Below are positions 1 to 7,204 of a stretch of DNA of 10,724 nucleotides, piece after piece. A program made the translations under genes and the position numbers. The DNA is taken from assembly GCA_017454075.1 (NCBI GenBank), contig JAFTDQ010000133.1, forward strand, positions 1 to 10,724, in the 5' to 3' direction. The stretch's first letter is position 1. Each line of letters begins with the position of its first letter. The stretch is from Clostridia bacterium. GTDB taxonomy: Bacteria; Bacillota_A; Clostridia; Oscillospirales; CAG-272. The notes beneath the pieces are model-generated. The model worked only from the letters and a program-made list of their open reading frames with translations, did not search any database and was not told the DNA's origin.

Positions 1-6
1 AACGAC

Positions 7-34
7 TTGACAAATTTCTTTTTTATGATATAAT
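7..34 (+). promoter_or_regulatory. Sigma-A-type promoter, near consensus
   Basis: A perfect -35 box TTGACA (7-12) and a perfect -10 box TATAAT (29-34) are separated by 16 bp of A/T-rich DNA. Transcription would start near 41. The first substantial reading frames downstream are the protease remnant and the small secreted protein at 425, so this promoter probably drives the latter. Both hexamers are exact matches, but promoter strength and use are inferred. Confidence 0.75.
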
Positions 35-61
35 AACGGTGTCACGGCGAAGAACGTATCT

Positions 62-77
62 TATTGTGCGCACAATA
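62..77. promoter_or_regulatory. Perfect 16-bp palindrome, possible operator
   Basis: TATTGTGCGCACAATA is a perfect inverted repeat of two 8-base arms with no spacer. It lies about 20 bp downstream of the predicted start of the promoter at 7-34, a position where a dimeric repressor could block transcription. As RNA it has no loop and would make a poor hairpin, so a DNA-binding site is the more likely reading. I do not recognise the motif as that of a particular regulator. Confidence 0.4.
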
Positions 78-107
78 CGGATTTTTGCCATGCAAATAAT
101 ATTATAA

Positions 108-401
108 GGCGGCACCAAGGTTATAATATCGCTAAATACCAGTATCAATGGCCCGCTGTACGGTGATACCGATCAAGTACGAAAAACAATTGTTCATGAG
201 ATGGGGCATGCTTTGAAACTTGCTCACCCAAAGCAAACTGACGGACTTGCCTCTGTTTCGAACGCAAGAAGCGGGTATTCAGGTGATAATTCGGTAACAT
301 CAGTAATGAATCAGGGTAATCCGACGTATTCCTCAAACCTTACATGTGAATGGGCAAAAATACACGATAAAATCAATCTTACAAATAAATGGGGCAGTTA
401 A
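108..401 (+). pseudogene. 5'-truncated metzincin-like zinc metalloprotease remnant
   Basis: The open frame after the in-frame TAA at 105-107 encodes 97 residues resembling the C-terminal half of a matrixin-like secreted protease. Visible parts are a strand segment (VIISLNT), the zinc motif HEMGHALKLAH (codons 195-227, three His ligands plus the catalytic Glu), a Met-turn-like segment SVMNQG, and a typical ending (KIHDKINLTNKWG). The metzincin zinc motif is HExxHxxGxxH, and here the Gly is Lys. The only ATG near the N-terminus (201) lies inside the HEMGH motif, so it cannot be the start of an active enzyme. There is no ATG, GTG or TTG with a ribosome binding site upstream, and the signal peptide and N-terminal half of the catalytic domain are missing. 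It is best read as a decayed or decapitated gene. The family assignment is by motif only. Confidence 0.65.
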
Positions 402-424
402 TAGAAAACAAATGAGGTAGAGAA

Positions 425-1096
425 ATGAAAAACATTATTTGTATCATAATCGCTATACTTACCGTTTCCGTATTGTTGGCGAACTGCAACCCGGCTTCAA
501 ATGAGATCTATTCAACGCCGGACAGAGTTGTCTACTCATCACTGAATGAATTGACAAGCGATTACAAAACCGCAAACCGGGCGTATTCCCTTGTTCTTGG
601 TACTGTAAACAGGATTACATACTGTCTGACCTGGAACAGAGAAAGCAGGACCGTGGACGGTCATTCCGTTGCCGCCGTTGACGTTGAAATGGCAGATGAA
701 GGCAATAATTTGCTGCACGTCTCATTGGGCGATCATATCAGCATAATGTCCGACAACTATTACGGTTTCGGGAACGGAGATGAAAAGGCTTTTCTCAAAT
801 TTGCCTCAGACAAGACGGGAAAAGATCTCGGATCGATGGATAAGTTGTATGAGACCGATGATTTCACAATTGAATTTGATTCCGGGGAGACCGCCGGCAT
901 GCTGCCGATCATTCGGGGCAATTCTATAGTTCTCGAAGAGGGCAAAACGTACTCTTTCCTTTACAACGGGACAGGGTGTTCCTACGTTTATCCGGCCGGC
1001 ATTACTGAAACTGAGCCGGAATATGAGGAGGATATTCTCAGCATATCGAAGGAAATCGCTTCGCTGTTTTCGGACGGCCGCGATAAGTCAGAATGA
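425..1096 (+). CDS. Small secreted or lipid-anchored protein, function unknown
   Basis: This encodes 223 residues. The start is set by a GAGG ribosome binding site (414-417) seven bases before ATG 425. Residues 1-20 form a signal peptide with one Lys followed by a hydrophobic Ile/Leu/Val stretch. Cys21 follows LLAN, which is close to a lipobox but has Asn at -1 where Gly, Ala or Ser is usual, so lipidation is uncertain. The mature part is acidic with alternating hydrophobic residues that suggest beta structure. The segments YSLVLGTV near the start and LEEGKTYSFLY near the end faintly resemble secreted beta-barrel domains from Firmicutes with an 'ADxVVxGxV ... GxxYLLFL' pattern. That resemblance is from memory and weak. 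It begins 23 bp after the protease remnant, so it may once have been its partner in one transcript. I do not recognise a function. Confidence 0.8.
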   Translation: MKNIICIIIAILTVSVLLANCNPASNEIYSTPDRVVYSSLNELTSDYKTANRAYSLVLGTVNRITYCLTWNRESRTVDGHSVAAVDVEMADEGNNLLHVSLGDHISIMSDNYYGFGNGDEKAFLKFASDKTGKDLGSMDKLYETDDFTIEFDSGETAGMLPIIRGNSIVLEEGKTYSFLYNGTGCSYVYPAGITETEPEYEEDILSISKEIASLFSDGRDKSE

Positions 1097-1111
1097 ACTG
1101 ACTTTGAGATG

Positions 1112-1147
1112 AAAAAAACAGAGCCGCGGGTTTTTGCCCGCGGCTCT
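1112..1147 (-). terminator. Rho-independent terminator of the ABC exporter gene
   Basis: An 11-bp perfect G/C-rich stem (AGAGCCGCGGG at 1120-1130, CCCGCGGCTCT at 1137-1147) closes a 6-base loop. On the minus strand it is followed after two bases by seven T (the A run at 1112-1118), starting 16 bases past the exporter stop codon. On the plus strand there is no T-run directly after the stem, so it is at best a weak stop for the convergent gene ending at 1096. Confidence 0.88.
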
Positions 1148-1163
1148 ATGTATAAACCGTTTT

Positions 1164-3101
1164 TCACTTTTGACCTTCGCTCTGATCCCGGATATCCTCC
1201 GCCGAGGCGATGTACCGCTCCGCCTGGGCTGAAAACAGCTCGAAATACTGCTTTTTAGCCGCCATAAGCTCGGCGTGGGTGCCGGTCTCGACGACCCTGC
1301 CGTTTTCGAGGACAACGATCTTGTCCGCCGTCGTCGCGCTCGAGAGCCGGTGCGAGACGAATATCGTCGTGCGGTCGCGGCGGAGCTCGTCGAACTGGCG
1401 GTATATCTCCTGTTCGGCTATCGCGTCAAGAGAGGCCGTCGGCTCGTCGAGAATAAGGATGTCGGTATCGGAATAGAACGCGCGGGCGATCGAGAGCTTC
1501 TGCCACTGTCCGATCGAGAGCTCGATCCCGTTCGTCTCGAAATATTTCATGAGCGGCGTGTCGTATCCGTCGGGGAGGGCGCTGATGAACCCTTCCGAGT
1601 TGCTCCGGCGGGCCGCCTCCGTCACGTTCAGGTCGTCGTACGGCCGGCTGATCTGACCGAATACGATGTTTTCCCTGACGCTGACCGCGTATTTTCCGAA
1701 ATCCTGGAAAATGATCCCGAAGGCCGAATATACGTCCCTCACGTCATATTCGCGTATGTCGTACCCGTCGAGGAGTATCACGCCCTCGGTCGGGTCGTAA
1801 AGCCGTGTGAGAAGCTTGATGAGCGTCGTCTTTCCCGCTCCGTTGAGTCCCACGAGCACGACGGTCGAGCCCTCTTCGATCACGAGGCTGACGTGGTCGA
1901 TAACGCGCTTTTCGCTCCCGGGATAGCTGAACGAAACGTCCTTCAGCTCAAACCTGTGGGCGACGTGCCGGGTCAGCCTGCGCGGCTCGACGCCGGCGGG
2001 GGGCACGACGGTGCTCTTGCGCTCCATGAACACTATGAGGTTGTCGATAAACAGCGTGCCCTCGTATATCGAGGCGAAAATACCGATAAGCGAACTCACT
2101 CCGGAGGCGACCGAAACGAGCGCCCCTGAATACAGCGAGAAATCACCGACGGAATATCTGCCCCCGCTCACACCCGATGCTATGAAGACGTAGAGCAGGG
2201 TCATGACCCCGGTCGAGGCGATGGAGGTCGCCGCCTGCCACAGGCCTTCCGCGACGAACAGCTTTTTCAGCCCGGCAAAGTATTTTGCGAAGACGGAGCG
2301 GTATCTGTCGATGAACGTCCCGCCGAGGTTGAAGATCTTGACCTCCTTCGCAAGGTCCTTGTTCGTCATGAGGGACGAATAGTAGTTCAGCTGACGGCGG
2401 TCCTTAGAGCGGTGGCGCATATAATTGAAGTTCTTTTTGCGGTAAATGAAGGTTATTATCGCCGAAGGAACGGCGAACGCCGCCATCACGAACGGAGCGA
2501 ACGGACTGACAGACCAGAGGATCACGACGAAGGTTATGATCGAGATGAGCCGGCTCACTATATTGAAGCTCGCCTGAAGGATCTGTATCGGCCGGTGCCC
2601 GGCCTCTCGGCTGGCGTTTTCGAGCTTTTCGTAGAAATCCGGAGTATCGTAGTCGGCGAGGTCGATCTCCATCGCTTTTTTCATGATCTTGACGTTGACG
2701 TGGTTGACGACAAGCTCTCCGGCTATGCTCGAGAGAGTGGACGACACCTGACCTATCACGCCGGATACGACCTGATACACCGCCTGTACGACGAGGAGCG
2801 TGACGACCCCGCGGGCGACCGCCCCGCCCGACTGCGCGAGCTTCCAGGCCGTTGCGAGCTCGTCGATGAGCGCTGCCGAGATCTTTGCGGCGATGACGGG
2901 CATGACGCCGTTCACGATCGCCGTGAACATCATGAGGAAAAGGATCCACGGCCGCGTCTCCCAGACAAGGCGGAATATGTAAAACAGCCGGTAGGTGAAC
3001 TTTGAAACGATCCGCCAGACGTAGCCGGGCACTTCCTTCAAACTCTTCGGTTTGGGTTCTCTCAGTTTATCTGTCCCGTTTCCGGGGGGAGGTCCCATCA
3101 T
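1164..3101 (-). CDS. ABC exporter, fused transmembrane and ATPase domains
   Basis: This encodes 645 residues in the type I exporter (MsbA/ABCB-like) layout: an exporter-type membrane domain with about six hydrophobic spans (roughly residues 50-345), then the ATPase domain. ATPase motifs are Walker A GLNGAGKTT (418-426, Lys424), Q-loop Gln466, signature LSIGQ (528-532), Walker B LILDE (Asp552, Glu553) and H-loop His584. All catalytic residues are present. The signature has Ile where LSGGQ has its first Gly. It is a half-transporter, so it should work as a homodimer or with a partner that is not in this window. The substrate cannot be read from the sequence: drug, lipid and peptide export are all possible. 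ATG 3101 is chosen because AAGGAG (3117-3112) sits 10 bases upstream. A second ATG three bases later is possible. The gene stands alone, with its own promoter and terminator. Confidence 0.95.
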   Translation of the reverse strand: MMGPPPGNGTDKLREPKPKSLKEVPGYVWRIVSKFTYRLFYIFRLVWETRPWILFLMMFTAIVNGVMPVIAAKISAALIDELATAWKLAQSGGAVARGVVTLLVVQAVYQVVSGVIGQVSSTLSSIAGELVVNHVNVKIMKKAMEIDLADYDTPDFYEKLENASREAGHRPIQILQASFNIVSRLISIITFVVILWSVSPFAPFVMAAFAVPSAIITFIYRKKNFNYMRHRSKDRRQLNYYSSLMTNKDLAKEVKIFNLGGTFIDRYRSVFAKYFAGLKKLFVAEGLWQAATSIASTGVMTLLYVFIASGVSGGRYSVGDFSLYSGALVSVASGVSSLIGIFASIYEGTLFIDNLIVFMERKSTVVPPAGVEPRRLTRHVAHRFELKDVSFSYPGSEKRVIDHVSLVIEEGSTVVLVGLNGAGKTTLIKLLTRLYDPTEGVILLDGYDIREYDVRDVYSAFGIIFQDFGKYAVSVRENIVFGQISRPYDDLNVTEAARRSNSEGFISALPDGYDTPLMKYFETNGIELSIGQWQKLSIARAFYSDTDILILDEPTASLDAIAEQEIYRQFDELRRDRTTIFVSHRLSSATTADKIVVLENGRVVETGTHAELMAAKKQYFELFSAQAERYIASAEDIRDQSEGQK

Positions 3102-3139
3102 GAGGATTTTTCTCCTTTTTAATAAAAAATAACGTGAAT

Positions 3140-3186
3140 AGCGCGCGAATATTATACCATCCGCGGCCTTTCAATGCAAGCGCGCG
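3140..3186. repeat. Pair of AGCGCGCG boxes flanking the exporter promoter
   Basis: AGCGCGCG occurs at 3140-3147 and again at 3179-3186, 39 bp apart. The core GCGCGC is self-complementary. One copy covers the predicted transcription start and the other abuts the -35 box of the minus-strand promoter. The arrangement could be a regulator site, but such short G/C boxes can also occur by chance here. Confidence 0.3.
3151..3179 (-). promoter_or_regulatory. Promoter of the ABC exporter gene
   Basis: On the minus strand an extended -10 (TGG before TATAAT, the hexamer covering 3156-3151) is preceded at 17 bp by a weak -35 box TTGCAT (3179-3174). Predicted start is near 3144, giving a leader of about 43 nt before ATG 3101. 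The good extended -10 probably compensates for the poor -35. Confidence 0.6.
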
Positions 3187-3229
3187 GAGCCCGGAAAAAA
3201 ACAAAAAAGAATAAAAATTTCCGAAAGGA

Positions 3230-3258
3230 TTTACAAAACCGCCCCGCGGTGGTATAAT
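3230..3258 (+). promoter_or_regulatory. Promoter of the amidase and large envelope protein unit
   Basis: TTTACA (3230-3235) and TATAAT (3253-3258) are 17 bp apart, with TG one base before the -10 (extended -10). Upstream lies an A-rich stretch (3195-3220) that could act as an UP element. It is flanked by the inverted pair CGGAAA (3192-3197) and TTTCCG (3218-3223). Predicted transcription start is near 3265, only about 15 nt before ATG 3280, so the ribosome binding site would be almost at the 5' end of the mRNA. Confidence 0.7.
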
Positions 3259-3279
3259 TTGATAAAAGGAGGTGACGCG

Positions 3280-4068
3280 ATGACCGTTAAAAGAGCGGCG
3301 GCGATCCTTATCGCGCTGATATCGCTTTGTTCCTGCGGCGCGCGGGAAGCTGTTTCGGGAGAGCAGTCCGCCATGCTGACGGACCGCCGTATGACGCCGG
3401 CCGGGCAGATAAGCTCCCCGGTATCCGAAACGTCGGCGGACACCTCGGCGGAGAGCTCTTTCCCGATCGGGACGGGGAATGAGGCGTCTCCATTCCGGGA
3501 TCTTTCCCCGCTGTCGACTGAATATTATATGACCCCGGTCGAGGATTATTCGTTTGAGAGAGACAGGGACGTCGAGTTTATAATGATACATTTTTCGAGT
3601 AACGTAAAGGCAAAGCCGGAGGATCCCTACGTCGTCGATGACATAAAAAACATATATCTGAAAGGCGAGGTCAGCACGAACTACGTCATTGACCGGGAAG
3701 GAAAAATATATTGTTTCATTCCCGAGTACCGCTGCGCCTGGCACGCAGGCGTGGGAAAATGGAAGGGAGACGAGCGGCTGAAAAACAAAATGAATCTCTA
3801 TTCGATAGGCGTCGAGCTCCTTGCGATGGGCTCGGAAAAAGAGATGCTCAGATACATATCGGCGGAGCAGTACCGCGCGCTTTCCGATGAGCTTGTCGGA
3901 TATACGGAAGCGCAGTACGAGGCGCTCGGCGCGCTTATTACGGACATCTGCGGGACGTACGGGCTTCCCCGCGACAGAGATCATATTATCGGACATCAGG
4001 AGTACGCGACTAAAAAGCCCGACCCCGGAGAGCTTTTCGACTGGGACAGGGTCATCGGGGCTCACTGA
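3280..4068 (+). CDS. Lipoprotein N-acetylmuramoyl-L-alanine amidase (Amidase_2)
   Basis: This encodes 262 residues. ATG 3280 is chosen because AGGAGG (3267-3272) lies seven bases upstream. An in-frame TTG at 3259 falls on the edge of the -10 box and is not a credible start. Residues 1-18 are a lipoprotein signal peptide with lipobox LCSC (Cys19), followed by a Ser/Thr/Pro-rich linker to about residue 80. The rest matches the Amidase_2/PGRP zinc amidase fold. Expected zinc ligands are His104 (MIHFS), His239 (IIGHQ) and Asp248 (KKPDPG). Lys246 and Glu179 (IGVEL) sit at the usual catalytic positions, and the WHAG motif (154-157) is conserved. The family cuts the bond between muramic acid and the stem peptide of peptidoglycan. 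Membrane anchoring on the outer face suggests wall remodelling or muropeptide turnover. It heads a probable two-gene unit with the large protein downstream. Confidence 0.93.
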   Translation: MTVKRAAAILIALISLCSCGAREAVSGEQSAMLTDRRMTPAGQISSPVSETSADTSAESSFPIGTGNEASPFRDLSPLSTEYYMTPVEDYSFERDRDVEFIMIHFSSNVKAKPEDPYVVDDIKNIYLKGEVSTNYVIDREGKIYCFIPEYRCAWHAGVGKWKGDERLKNKMNLYSIGVELLAMGSEKEMLRYISAEQYRALSDELVGYTEAQYEALGALITDICGTYGLPRDRDHIIGHQEYATKKPDPGELFDWDRVIGAH

Positions 4069-4122
4069 AAACCGGCTTCATTTATTTTCGTTATTCATAA
4101 ATCGAACAGGAGGCAATCTGAC

Positions 4123-7100
4123 ATGACGGAAATAACGGAAAACATTAAAGTTAAAAGGAAAAGCAAGACAGCTCCGATCGTAATCATATCGGTGTCCGTC
4201 GCCGTTCTTCTCGCGGCGGCGGCCGGGATATACGCTTTTGCGGCGTTTTCGGTTCCCGACTATGCAAAAGAGGCAAATGAGGCTTTCGGGATGCTCTTCC
4301 CGGAGATCGCTTCGGCTGCCGGGGACGTAGGGGGAATATACGGCTCGGAGAACGTTTCGGAAAACGCTGATTTCCGGCTTTCTGCCGATCCGACTGGTCT
4401 GAAGAACGATTTTACCGTTTCGGTTTCGGGACGAAAAATCGGCAATGATTCCGAAAAAGAGTTTGAAATGACGAGCGGAAAGGCGTCGGTCGGACTGCGA
4501 ACAGCTGAGAATATGACGCGCGGTAAGGCGGACTTTACGATAAAAATGAAGTCCGGCGGAAGCGATTCGTATTTCCGCAGGGCGGTCAACGACCGTTATT
4601 ATTTTCTCATGGAAGGAGCGGCGGAGAAACTTGACAATTCCCCGTTAAACCCCGAGAAAAACGACGGATCACCGCTTTCGCCGGAAGGCTACGGCCTTCT
4701 CCGCATGTGGCTCGCGGGTCTTGAGAGCAGATATACGGAAAAAATCGGCAAAGGGGAAAAAACCGCGTCATCCGATATCGGAGAGCGGCTCGTCCGGCTC
4801 ATATCCGACAATTCATACGCGGCGACGGAGATCGGTTTCAGCCGCGATTTTTCGGCAGGGATCATCCCCGATAAGATCCTCACGATAAAGACGGATGGCG
4901 ACCGGCTGAAAAAGCTCTCGGAGATCATATCCGCGGAGGCGGAGAAACTGACCGGGACCGACGCGGCGTATTATCTTGACGCCGCAGAGCTGATTGAAAG
5001 CGTTTCGGAATTTGAGCCGATCGTCTCAGTATCGCTTACCGACCGGAGGGGAAGACTCGTTTCTGTTTCGCTGAAAGCGGAATCAGACGTTCCCGATCTG
5101 CCTGATGACAGCGGAACGTTTTTCTCAATGACAAAAACCGGAGATCGGATGCGCGCCTCGCTTGAACTGAAAGCCGAAATAAACTACGGTGAAAACTGGC
5201 TGTTCGGAGCCGGTAAAAATCCCGTCAGAAGTTGTACTCTGATAACGGATTACAGTTTCGTTCCCGGCGGCAAAGACGGCCCGGGCAGCGACGCGGAAAA
5301 CGGCGACCCGGAGGAGGGCAGGGCGGTACTGACCGTCTCGCGCGACTCCGACAGGGCATTTTACGAGATTACCGCCGGAGACGCGGGAAGCGAAGCGAAA
5401 GCGACGTTTGAGATCATATTGAAGGACGGAAGCTGTTCTTTCGGTCTGACCGACGGCGAAGGTACCCGGCTTGTCGTGGCCGAAGGAAAGTATTCTCATA
5501 TCGAAAGCGAAGACGGGGAGAGATCCGCGGAGTTTTCGGTCGGGAAACTGACCGTACCGGTCCTCAGAAAAACGTTTCAGAAATCGGCGGGAGGAAAAAA
5601 GGAGCAGCCTGAAGAGCTTACGTTCGAAAATCCGTTCACATACAGAATCGTCAACCGCTGCGAGGGGCTTTCTCCTTCTCCGTCAGACTCGAAATTCCTG
5701 TTCGGACTGACAAAAGACGAGGTCGGGGCTTTTTTCGGAGATGAATACTATCCTCCGGCTCTGGGTGAGTTTTTTGCCGAAGTCATGAGAAAGAGCGAAG
5801 AAGAGATGATAAGCGGGGACGGCTATTATCTTGTTCCGCCCGAGTCATATCGCTCCGTCGGGAAAAAATACGCCGAAAAGTACGCCGAGGCGCTGAACGG
5901 TTATAACGCTCTGTTCGGGTATATCGACGGTTCGGCTTGCATGATCAGGTGCTATGACGAAGGGACCGGCGTGTGGTACGTTCTGACGTACGATCCGTCT
6001 CTCAGACAGGCTCTGGCGCACGTATACGTCGATATGACTCCGGATCTGACAGACGCGACGCGGAGCGGCGCGATCGAAGACGGTCTTTTCACGATGGATG
6101 ACGATCTCACACACGGGAGGTCGATTCCCGAGCTGAGAAAACGGGTGGATTCTTTATCGGAAGCGATAGACATGACCCGGAGAAACGTTGAAAAGATTAT
6201 TTCAGCAGTTAAGGGAGGAAAGACCGTCGGGATGAAGTCAGTGAAAGACTACGGAATTCCGGGGGCCACAGGGCGCCCCGCTTATGACGGCAAGAACGGC
6301 ACGGTGGCCGTCCCGGTCAGGATCGGGGTTTACGTGTATCGTCCGGACGGCAGGTACGTGGGAAGGATCAATCCGCCGGCCGAGGACGCGGCGCTGAACT
6401 CCGTCGTCGCGGGAGACGGATGCTTCATTATCGCCCCGGAACACGGGCGCGCGCTGCAGGTATTTGATTCGGCGACGCTTAAAAAAACCGGGGAAATCGA
6501 GATCCCGTATCAGAGGAGGATGGTTGAAATGCTCCGTGACGGGAACATGATCTTCGTGAGATGCGAAACCTGTATGATATCGGTGGATCTGAGAGACAGA
6601 AGCGTAAGCGTCTTTGATGAATACGATGAGACGACCGGGATGGCTTTCGACAGAAAAAATCACCGTCTGGCGGTGACGTCTTGTAAAAAATACGTTGACA
6701 ACGACAAGAAAGGCCTTTACGTTTCGTATTACGATACCGTCACCGGGCAGCGCGTTTCGGAACAGGATCAGGCGATCCGCACAGCGTCGAACATGATGAG
6801 CTATGGCGTTTCCTTCAACGGCAGAGCCTTTGTCATTACCGGTCCCGGGATGCTCACCATCGGGGAGCTGACCGAAAACGGCTTACGCCGCGCCGCGGCG
6901 ATAAGCGGATTTTCCGGCGTGCCCAGAGGATACGGCATAGCTTACGTCATCGAAACGGGTGCCGAAGATATCAGGGCGGCGCTGCTTGCCGGCCCCGGAT
7001 TCACGTTCGGGACCCTTATCGAGAGGGACGGCGGTTCTTCCGTGGTCGTCAACGGCTGTTTTGATTACGTCTGTCCGTGCGGGGATACGGTTGTCCTGTC

Positions 7101-7146
7101 GGGTTACGGACAGAACAGCGTCGCGCTTATAAAACTCGGAGATTGA
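4123..7146 (+). CDS. Large membrane-anchored or secreted protein, function unknown
   Basis: This encodes 1007 residues, starting at ATG 4123 with AGGAGG (4108-4113) nine bases upstream. A basic N-terminus (KVKRKSK) precedes one hydrophobic Ala/Val-rich span (about 18-42). This is either a signal anchor or a signal peptide that could be cut after AFA (38-40). Everything after it should be outside the cell. About residues 45-500 are polar, rich in charged residues and beta-like. About 501-700 (from FENPFTY) form a separate, more helical region. From about 720 to the end there are repeating beta-strand blocks (YVYRPDGRYVGRI, LQVFDSATLKKTGEI) reminiscent of a beta-propeller, which is inference. 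Several Cys lie in the last third (CETC, VCPC). It follows the amidase by 54 bp with no terminator, so a joint role in the cell envelope is plausible. I recognise no catalytic motif and no family. Confidence 0.92.
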   Translation: MTEITENIKVKRKSKTAPIVIISVSVAVLLAAAAGIYAFAAFSVPDYAKEANEAFGMLFPEIASAAGDVGGIYGSENVSENADFRLSADPTGLKNDFTVSVSGRKIGNDSEKEFEMTSGKASVGLRTAENMTRGKADFTIKMKSGGSDSYFRRAVNDRYYFLMEGAAEKLDNSPLNPEKNDGSPLSPEGYGLLRMWLAGLESRYTEKIGKGEKTASSDIGERLVRLISDNSYAATEIGFSRDFSAGIIPDKILTIKTDGDRLKKLSEIISAEAEKLTGTDAAYYLDAAELIESVSEFEPIVSVSLTDRRGRLVSVSLKAESDVPDLPDDSGTFFSMTKTGDRMRASLELKAEINYGENWLFGAGKNPVRSCTLITDYSFVPGGKDGPGSDAENGDPEEGRAVLTVSRDSDRAFYEITAGDAGSEAKATFEIILKDGSCSFGLTDGEGTRLVVAEGKYSHIESEDGERSAEFSVGKLTVPVLRKTFQKSAGGKKEQPEELTFENPFTYRIVNRCEGLSPSPSDSKFLFGLTKDEVGAFFGDEYYPPALGEFFAEVMRKSEEEMISGDGYYLVPPESYRSVGKKYAEKYAEALNGYNALFGYIDGSACMIRCYDEGTGVWYVLTYDPSLRQALAHVYVDMTPDLTDATRSGAIEDGLFTMDDDLTHGRSIPELRKRVDSLSEAIDMTRRNVEKIISAVKGGKTVGMKSVKDYGIPGATGRPAYDGKNGTVAVPVRIGVYVYRPDGRYVGRINPPAEDAALNSVVAGDGCFIIAPEHGRALQVFDSATLKKTGEIEIPYQRRMVEMLRDGNMIFVRCETCMISVDLRDRSVSVFDEYDETTGMAFDRKNHRLAVTSCKKYVDNDKKGLYVSYYDTVTGQRVSEQDQAIRTASNMMSYGVSFNGRAFVITGPGMLTIGELTENGLRRAAAISGFSGVPRGYGIAYVIETGAEDIRAALLAGPGFTFGTLIERDGGSSVVVNGCFDYVCPCGDTVVLSGYGQNSVALIKLGD

Positions 7147-7171
7147 CCTGAGAATGACCGGATGAACGCAT

Positions 7172-7197
7172 ATCCCCGCTTCGGCGGGGATTTTTTT
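7172..7197 (+). terminator. Rho-independent terminator with UUCG loop
   Basis: An 8-bp stem (ATCCCCGC at 7172-7179, GCGGGGAT at 7184-7191) closes the very stable C(UUCG)G tetraloop and runs into seven T (7191-7197). It lies 26 bp past the stop codon of the large envelope protein and isolates that unit from the S10 operon. Confidence 0.95.
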
Positions 7198-7204
7198 GGC
7201 TCTG

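Noticed and set aside
201..401. 66-codon gene starting at ATG 201
   Set aside because: The ATG is the Met inside the HEMGH zinc motif, so a protein starting there would lack the first zinc ligand and the catalytic Glu. The frame continues upstream to 108.
1112..1147. Hairpin as a bidirectional terminator for the gene ending at 1096
   Set aside because: On the plus strand the stem is followed by ATGTATAAACC without a T-run, so only the minus-strand role is well supported.
1275..2129. 284-codon plus-strand reading frame opposite the ABC exporter
   Set aside because: It is antisense to the ATPase domain, whose motifs are all intact. The translation is low-complexity Arg/Glu/Asp/Val-rich, typical of the reverse of G/C-rich coding DNA, with no ribosome binding site.
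2404..3005. Long overlapping frames on both strands within the exporter membrane domain
   Set aside because: Both are shadows of the exporter gene: Arg/His/Asp-rich translations with no family resemblance and no translation start signals.
3067..4065. 332-codon minus-strand reading frame opposite the amidase
   Set aside because: It covers the amidase gene and the divergent promoters, runs into the exporter start, has no ribosome binding site and shows no recognisable domain.
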